A stretch of 64,000 bases of DNA from Megasphaera stantonii (GTDB taxonomy: Bacteria; Bacillota; Negativicutes; Veillonellales; Megasphaeraceae). The notes beneath the pieces were generated by a model. It had not been told where the DNA came from, searched no databases, and saw only the letters and a list, made by a program, of their open reading frames with translations. Position 1 is the first letter of the stretch. Each line of letters opens with the position of its first letter. Positions 59,022 to 64,000 of the stretch are shown here, piece by piece. The position numbers were made by a program, and so were the translations under genes. The stretch is from positions 1,736,001 to 1,800,000 of the forward strand of contig NZ_CP029462.1 in the NCBI RefSeq assembly GCF_003367905.1, written 5' to 3'.

Positions 59022-60225
59022 GAGCGGAATCCTCCTGATGCACCATCAGCTTGCGGGCTGCCGACGGCTTATAGAAATGCTGGCCTAAGAAAGCGGCTAA
59101 GAACAATACCATAGCGGCCAGGACATAGTAAAACATGTTGACGTAGCCGATGACGCCGGCGACGCCGCCGAGGACGATAATGCCGCCGCTGGTGCCGACG
59201 TCCAGCATGTTGTAGTAGGTAGCGCTGGCGCTGCTGCGGCGTTCCGGCGCGACGGAGTTAAACAGCCAGGTCATAAGGGACGGCATGATGAGTCCTGCGC
59301 CGGTGCCGTAAAAGACGGCGGCAATCATGAGGGCCGTAAAGGAAGTAGCGTTGATGATGACGACCAGGCCGACGGTGTAGGAGACGATACCCGGCAGCAG
59401 TACCCAGAAGGGCCCCTTGCTGTCGTAGACCCGGCCGCCGAAGGTACGGGTCAGAAAGACGAATACCGTACCGACGACGAAGAAGAAGCCTGAGTTGGGA
59501 ATATGGACTTCTTGGGCCAGCAGGGCGATGAAGGTATTGACGCAGCCGTAGGCCAGGCCAAAGAGCATCGTAAAGAAGGAGGGAAACCCCGTGCCGGCTT
59601 CGAAGAAACGGCTCCGCCACGGTACCTTTACCTTCGGCGCGCGGCGGGAGCGGCGGACGGCGCTGGCTGATTCGCTGCAGAACACGGTGCAGCCGACGGC
59701 CAAGGCGGCGGCGATGGTGGAAAAGGCAAAGAGGAAATCGGAGCTGAAATCAGTAAGAAGCATGACGCCCAGAGCCGGGGCGATGCCCATAGAAATGGTG
59801 TTGCCTAACCCGAAATAGCCGACACCTTCGCCGCGGCGCGACGAGGGGATGATGTCGACGGCCAGGGCGGCGGCAAAGGTCGTGCCCAGGCCGAAGCCCA
59901 GCCCTTGTACGACACGGGCAATCAGCAGCATGTGGATGGATGTGAAGAAGGCGTAGGCTACTGTCGAAATGAGGGAGAAAAACAGGCCCAGGTATAAGCA
60001 TTTTTTCTTGCCCAGCAGCTTGACAAAATCATCCGTAAAGAAGCGGATGAAGATGGCCGACACGCCGAAGATGCCGGAAATCAGGCCGATTTCCGCGCCC
60101 GACGCGCCTAAGGACGCCACGTACAGGGGCAGCGTCGGCAATAAGCAGTGGAAGCTGGCAAATAACAGGCCGTTGGCAATAATGATAGCAAAAAAACGTC
60201 TTGTCCATAACGGAGCTTTCGTCAT
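59014..60225 (-). CDS. MFS transporter, drug-efflux-like
   Basis: 403 residues with 12 membrane segments. LLPTLPLYVASLGASGAEIGLISG in the first segments and FFTDDFVKLLGKKKCLYLG in the first loop fit the multidrug-resistance branch of MFS. Co-transcription with a MarR gene, overlap of the two genes and operator repeats in the leader suggest substrate-induced efflux. No ribosome site as strong as its neighbours is seen (AAAGGATA). Confidence 0.88.
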   Translation of the reverse strand: MTKAPLWTRRFFAIIIANGLLFASFHCLLPTLPLYVASLGASGAEIGLISGIFGVSAIFIRFFTDDFVKLLGKKKCLYLGLFFSLISTVAYAFFTSIHMLLIARVVQGLGFGLGTTFAAALAVDIIPSSRRGEGVGYFGLGNTISMGIAPALGVMLLTDFSSDFLFAFSTIAAALAVGCTVFCSESASAVRRSRRAPKVKVPWRSRFFEAGTGFPSFFTMLFGLAYGCVNTFIALLAQEVHIPNSGFFFVVGTVFVFLTRTFGGRVYDSKGPFWVLLPGIVSYTVGLVVIINATSFTALMIAAVFYGTGAGLIMPSLMTWLFNSVAPERRSSASATYYNMLDVGTSGGIIVLGGVAGVIGYVNMFYYVLAAMVLFLAAFLGQHFYKPSAARKLMVHQEDSAHG

Positions 60226-60254
60226 GAAATCATATCCTTTCTGAAAAAAATAGA

Positions 60255-60304
60255 TAACTAGTTAACTATTGATGAATAAAAAAATCAGATAATTAACTAG
60301 TTAA
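60255..60304. promoter_or_regulatory. Pair of MarR-type palindromes
   Basis: TAACTAGTTA (60255-60264) and TTAACTAGTTAA (60293-60304), centres 39 bp apart, lie between the promoter and the MFS start. They are candidate sites of the MarR protein encoded in the operon. Confidence 0.65.
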
Positions 60305-60323
60305 ATATCTGATGAATGAATAT

Positions 60324-60352
60324 ACTATACCGCTGCGCCTCCGATTTGTCAA
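60324..60352 (-). promoter_or_regulatory. Promoter of the MFS-MarR operon
   Basis: Minus strand TTGACA (60352-60347), 17-nt spacer, TATAGT (60329-60324). Confidence 0.85.
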
Positions 60353-60526
60353 GCCGCCCGGCGGCAGGACAACACGGATTGGCTGCGGGACATGGCATAT
60401 CAGGCGAGAATATAGTATAATTTCTTACAAGCATAGGACGGATCCTTCTCTCTGGATGGATATATTCCCGGTCCTTCTTATGCTATAATATAAGTAGTAT
60501 AGAGAAAACACATAGGAGGCTGTACG

Positions 60527-61003
60527 ATGGCAGACACAGTATACGCAGTATTTAAGACCAATCACGGCGATTTCACCGTCGAATTATTCCCCGACAAGGC
60601 GCCCATTACGGTGGCGAACTTCCGCAAGCTGGCCGAATCGGGCTTTTACGACGGCACGATTTTCCACCGCATCATTCCCCAGTTCATGATCCAGGGCGGC
60701 GACCCCGAAGGCACGGGCTACGGCGGTTCGGACGAAATGATCCCTGACGAATTCGACCCGTCCCTGACCTTTGCCGAACCGGGCGTCCTGGCCATGGCCA
60801 ACGCCGGCCCCAACACGGGCAGCTCCCAGTTCTTCGTCACCGTCGTGCCGACGCCGTGGCTCCAGAACCACCACTCCATTTTCGGCAAGGTCGTCAAAAA
60901 TTACGACGTCGTCGAAGCCCTCAGCCAGGTGCCGACGAACCGGTTTGACCGTCCTCTCGACGACGTAGTCCTCGAAACCGTCGCCATTACGGATACGCTC
61001 TAA
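60527..61003 (+). CDS. Cyclophilin-type peptidyl-prolyl isomerase
   Basis: 158 residues, cytoplasmic (no signal). GTIFHRIIPQFMIQGGDPEGTG has the catalytic Arg and the substrate pocket, and MANAGPNTGSSQFFVTVVPTPWLQNHHSIFGKV completes the family landmarks. AGGAGG lies before the ATG, and a TATAAT is at 60484. Short spacing suggests the next two genes are in the same transcript. Confidence 0.95.
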   Translation: MADTVYAVFKTNHGDFTVELFPDKAPITVANFRKLAESGFYDGTIFHRIIPQFMIQGGDPEGTGYGGSDEMIPDEFDPSLTFAEPGVLAMANAGPNTGSSQFFVTVVPTPWLQNHHSIFGKVVKNYDVVEALSQVPTNRFDRPLDDVVLETVAITDTL

Positions 61004-61011
61004 GAGGTTCC

Positions 61012-61272
61012 ATGCCATTTTATACCTACATGGTGCGCTGCGCTGACGGCACGCTGTACACCGGCTGGACCTTGGACGTAGACAAGCGCGTCGCCGCTCA
61101 CAACGCGGGCCGCGGCGCCAAGTATACTCGTTCCCGTCGTCCCGTCCGCCTCGTGTGGAGCCGGGCCTTCCCGACGAAGCACGACGCGATGCACTGGGAA
61201 TGGCAGATCAAGCAGATGCCCCGGGCAGAAAAAGAAGCCCTCTGCCAGTCCCTGCCAAAGGAGATGGTATAA
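61012..61272 (+). CDS. GIY-YIG domain protein (UPF0213 type)
   Basis: 86 residues that are a bare GIY-YIG fold: YTYMVRCADGTLYTGWT takes the place of GIY...YIG, RVAAHNAGRGAKYTRSRRPV has the conserved Arg/His, and AMHWEWQIKQ carries the metal-binding Glu. Family role is uncertain (possible structure-specific nuclease). It begins 8 nt after the cyclophilin gene and ends 1 nt before the protease gene. Confidence 0.92.
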   Translation: MPFYTYMVRCADGTLYTGWTLDVDKRVAAHNAGRGAKYTRSRRPVRLVWSRAFPTKHDAMHWEWQIKQMPRAEKEALCQSLPKEMV

Positions 61273-61273
61273 C

Positions 61274-62557
61274 ATGATACATTGGAAGAAAGCCTTGACG
61301 GCAGGCTTCCTGAGCCTGACCTTGTTCGCCGTCCCCGTCAGCACGGCTATGGCCGCGTCGTGGTGGCAGACCCTGGCCTACGGGGCCGCCGCCATGACCT
61401 TGGCCAAGCAGCAGCTGACGAAAATGGACGACGGCGCGAAGCAGCAGATGCTGGCCAGCACCCAGGCCAAGACGGGCGTCGTCGCCGGCGAAGCCTACGG
61501 CGACCGTTTGGAAGGGATTCAGCGCAACATCGTAGCCACGGGCATGATCGAACGCCAATACGACGTATACGCCAACCCGTCGGAGGACCTGAACGCCTTT
61601 GAAACCATCGGCGGCGTCATTTCCGTCAACAAGGGCATGATGGACGCCCTGAGCGACGACGAGCTGGCCTTTACGCTGTGCCATGAAATGCAGCACGGCG
61701 AAAAACGCCACGCCGTCAACGGCGTCTTGAAGAGCATCGGCATCGCGACCCTCGTCGATGTGGCTCTCGGCGGCGACCTCAACGTCCTCGACGTCCTCTT
61801 GGGCAGCGTCGCCGTCAACTACATCGACAACGAAGTGGTGACGATGGACCAGGAAAAAGAAGCCGACGCCCACGGGTTTGACGTCTTCAAGAACACCCAG
61901 TACAACGTCGGCGGCGCGGCCTCGTCCATGCAGCTCGTCTACGAGCAGTACGGCGAGCTGTATCAGGAAGGCTTCAAGCGCATCATCAATCCGAACAACC
62001 ATCCGCAGATGACCAGCCGCATTGAAAAGCTGGCTTTCCGCATGAGCCAGTGGTCGGGCAACCACGTCCAGGTCGGCGGCGACGTCGTGTACGTCAACGC
62101 CCAGCCGGTCATCCATCCCGTCCCGTCGGGCGACTACTCGCCGCGGCGTAGGGCCTTTCTGGCGGCGGGCAATCTGGCCCGCGTGACCCACAACGAGTAC
62201 GGCGAGGCCATCGATGAAGACGAAGTCCAGGCCGTGCCGCTGAACCAGCAGGATAAAAAGGGCAAGAAAGCCCATAAGGACGCCCCCATCTATCCGCCGG
62301 CATGGAACGTAGCCCAGCATGGTTCCGACATTTACGTCAACGGCCTGCGCATCATGACCTGCGCGCCCGGCGACGACGGAGGGGCCATTACCCAATCCCT
62401 GGAAAAGGCCTTGAAGGCCGAGCCGGCCATGTTGTCGGAAAAGGAAATCAAGAAGCTCAACAAAGAGTGGAAAAAACAATACGAAGCAGATAAGAAAGCC
62501 AAAGAAGAGGCCGAACAGGCCACGGCGGAAGCCCAGCAGCCTGCCGAAGCTTCGTAG
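61274..62557 (+). CDS. Exported M48-family metalloprotease
   Basis: 427 residues. A signal peptide (1 to about 28, ending STAMAA) precedes an M48 catalytic domain with LCHEMQHGEKRH (HExxH zinc site) and EKEADAHG (third ligand). This recalls the BepA/LoiP group of periplasmic proteases that guard outer-membrane assembly. The C-terminal 70 residues are lysine/glutamate/alanine-rich and helical. AAAGGAGATG precedes the ATG. Confidence 0.9.
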   Translation: MIHWKKALTAGFLSLTLFAVPVSTAMAASWWQTLAYGAAAMTLAKQQLTKMDDGAKQQMLASTQAKTGVVAGEAYGDRLEGIQRNIVATGMIERQYDVYANPSEDLNAFETIGGVISVNKGMMDALSDDELAFTLCHEMQHGEKRHAVNGVLKSIGIATLVDVALGGDLNVLDVLLGSVAVNYIDNEVVTMDQEKEADAHGFDVFKNTQYNVGGAASSMQLVYEQYGELYQEGFKRIINPNNHPQMTSRIEKLAFRMSQWSGNHVQVGGDVVYVNAQPVIHPVPSGDYSPRRRAFLAAGNLARVTHNEYGEAIDEDEVQAVPLNQQDKKGKKAHKDAPIYPPAWNVAQHGSDIYVNGLRIMTCAPGDDGGAITQSLEKALKAEPAMLSEKEIKKLNKEWKKQYEADKKAKEEAEQATAEAQQPAEAS

Positions 62558-62568
62558 GCTCAATACGT

Positions 62569-62612
62569 ACGCGCCGCCGACGGGACAGACTTCCTGCCCG
62601 ACGGCGGCGCGT
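62569..62612 (+). terminator. Hairpin after the protease gene
   Basis: ACGCGCCGCCG pairs with CGGCGGCGCGT, with CGGG/CCCG inside after one mismatch. It lacks a U-run, so termination is uncertain. Confidence 0.5.
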
Positions 62613-62652
62613 CGTTATGCTGTCTTGGATTTTGAGAAAGGAGGAGAAGGCC

Positions 62653-64000
62653 ATGCGTTACAGCGCTTTCTGCTGCGCCGTCCTGACAGCCCTTACCCTG
62701 GGCGCGGGCCTCGTCGCCGTGGCCTATCAGACGGCAGAGCCCCAGGAGCTCGTCGACCCGCCGATGGAACAAGCCCGCCATCTGTTGATCGACCACGCGG
62801 AGACAGACTGCCGGCATCAGCCCCTTGTCATAGCACATTATACGGCGGACGATCCGGCGTCATCCCGGCCGGTCCTGCGCTGGAGCCGTATCGACGGCGC
62901 CGTCATGTACGACGTGCAGGTTGTAAAGCGCCATGGCGGCGGCCCGTCTCCGTGCTACGAGCCGGTCATGGCGGTGCAGCGCGTCTACAGTACGGCCTGC
63001 GAGCTCCTGCTTCCCGCCGGCTGCCGCGAACCCGTCCTGTACTGGCGCGTCAAGCCCCTGAACCTGCGCGGCCAAGCCATCGGCCCCTTTTCCGAGCTGG
63101 AGCCCCTGCCCGTAGACTGGCAGAAACAGGACGTAGTCAAGCCCGTTCCCCTGTCGACGTACAATCAGGGCCAGGGGCAGACCTTGCTCTATCCCGTGTA
63201 CGACTGGATTGCCATGCCCGATGCCGACCATTACGAAGTAGAAATCCTCGACGCGCCGCCGGAAAATCCCAACGGCACAGCGCCCTCGACGCACCGCATC
63301 GCCGTCTATACGACGTCAATCGCCCATCAGTACGACAGCCAGGCGCGCATGTCGGCGCAGCCCTTCTATTGGCGCGTCCGGGCCGTCCGCAGCGACGGCA
63401 GTCCTTTGGGCGTGTACTCCGACGCCTCGTCGTATACGACCGACCCGGGCCGGCCCTGCGCGGCCGCTATCTACGGGGACAGCATCAGCCACGGCGGCGG
63501 CAGCGTGTCCTATTCGCCGGCGGACTGGGAATTCAGCTACGGCCATTACCTCGCGTTCCCTACGGTCAACCTGTCCTTCAGCGGCGACACGAGCCGCACG
63601 GCCGTCGAGCGGTTTGACAAGGACGTCGCGCCCTTTCGGCCGCCGTACTTGCTCATCCTCATGGGGACGAACAGCCTCCGCGCCGGCGTCGAGCCGGCCG
63701 ACGTCATCGCCGACATGGAACAGGTCAAAGCGAAATGCCTGGCATACGGCATCCGCCCCGTCTTTCTAACCTTGCCGCCCCTCAACCCGGACAACATCCG
63801 CGCGGCCTTTGGGCAGGACACGGTACGGAGCTGGCGCGAAGCCATTGCGGCGGTCAATTCCTATGTGAAGACCCAGGTTCACGTAGACATTACGCCGGGC
63901 ATGGCCGACGAACGAGGCGAGCTGCGGGAAGACCTGGCCGTCGACGGGCTCCACCTCGACCCGCCGGGCAAGCGCCTCATGGCCGAGGCCATCAACGCTG
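62653..64000 (+). CDS. Exported SGNH/GDSL-family hydrolase, 3' end outside window
   Basis: An open frame of at least 449 codons that runs off the window. A signal sequence (1 to about 22, MRYSAFCCAVLTALTLGAG) is followed by two fibronectin-III-like stretches (LRWSRIDGAVMYDVQVV and YDWIAMPDADHYEVEIL; each ends in a YWRV strand). The catalytic domain begins near AAIYGDSISHGGG (block I serine); GTNSLRAG is block III and VDGLHLDPPGK block V with Asp and His. AAAGGAGGAGAAGG precedes the ATG. It likely deacylates an envelope or dietary glycan. Confidence 0.88.
   Translation, partial: MRYSAFCCAVLTALTLGAGLVAVAYQTAEPQELVDPPMEQARHLLIDHAETDCRHQPLVIAHYTADDPASSRPVLRWSRIDGAVMYDVQVVKRHGGGPSPCYEPVMAVQRVYSTACELLLPAGCREPVLYWRVKPLNLRGQAIGPFSELEPLPVDWQKQDVVKPVPLSTYNQGQGQTLLYPVYDWIAMPDADHYEVEILDAPPENPNGTAPSTHRIAVYTTSIAHQYDSQARMSAQPFYWRVRAVRSDGSPLGVYSDASSYTTDPGRPCAAAIYGDSISHGGGSVSYSPADWEFSYGHYLAFPTVNLSFSGDTSRTAVERFDKDVAPFRPPYLLILMGTNSLRAGVEPADVIADMEQVKAKCLAYGIRPVFLTLPPLNPDNIRAAFGQDTVRSWREAIAAVNSYVKTQVHVDITPGMADERGELREDLAVDGLHLDPPGKRLMAEAINA

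Noticed and set aside
61208-62563. Minus-strand 451-residue frame
   Set aside because: Antisense shadow of the M48 protease gene, which has clear zinc motifs on the plus strand.
62625-63617. Plus-strand 330-residue arginine/proline-rich frame
   Set aside because: It is a shadow of the SGNH hydrolase frame that starts at 62653; the latter has a ribosome site, a signal peptide and catalytic motifs.
1-64000. CRISPR arrays, prophage and complete insertion sequences
   Set aside because: No regularly spaced short repeats with unique spacers, no phage structural genes and no transposase with terminal repeats were seen; the only tandem repeat is the toxin-like locus.

Overview
The window is chromosomal DNA, fairly GC-rich in coding regions, from an anaerobic diderm Firmicute of the Negativicutes. 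Megasphaera is my best guess; this is inferred from content, not from a database match. Signs of an outer membrane (a type V autotransporter, a MacA/MacB-type export system, a hybrid cluster protein and a TolC-dependent style of adaptor) occur beside Firmicute traits: a T-box leader, strong AGGAGG ribosome sites, HxlR and MocR regulators and an [FeFe]-hydrogenase maturase. A butyryl-CoA-dehydrogenase-like enzyme fits a butyrate/caproate-type fermenter.

Layout. 1-5178: end of a histidine operon (hisC-B-H-A-F-IE) followed by a HAD phosphatase. 5370-12403 (minus): hexuronate catabolism (uxaC-uxaB-uxaA, a GPH sugar symporter, then HIT protein and KDPG aldolase) with a divergent LacI regulator at 12806 and a dipeptide epimerase. 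15028-18211: trmB, an FtsW/RodA protein and a uracil permease. 18503-25014: single genes with their own promoters (hydE, acyl-CoA dehydrogenase, an M20 amidohydrolase, tRNA-Ser, a CpXC protein, a 2-hydroxyacid dehydrogenase). 25097-28717: a cell-envelope cluster of poorly known secreted or membrane proteins. 28898-32048: a polar amino-acid ABC transporter with two tandem binding proteins. 32374-36143: an autotransporter and a triple zinc-ribbon protein. 37252-42060: a T-box-controlled MFS transporter and a MacAB-like efflux operon. 42369-55679: accessory single genes and regulator-target pairs. 55789-64000: an Rpn nuclease, hcp, a MarR/MFS pair, cyclophilin, GIY-YIG, an M48 protease and the start of an SGNH hydrolase that runs off the window.

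Most unusual region. 36200-37190 has no long gene but holds three diverged tandem copies of a unit of about 330 bp. Each copy encodes on the minus strand the same 23-residue hydrophobic peptide, with six synonymous and no amino-acid-changing differences among the copies. Each has a sigma70-type promoter for the peptide mRNA and a converging promoter for an RNA of about 100 nt that ends in a shared bidirectional terminator overlapping the peptide stop codon. This is the architecture of a type I toxin-antitoxin system of the Fst/TxpA kind, in triplicate.

Other points of note are a tRNA-responsive leader in front of an apparent sugar-acid transporter, an hcp promoter with a dyad centred at -41.5, a nested hairpin RNA before the autotransporter, a structured spacer between binding-protein and permease genes, and a decayed gene at 43391-43665.
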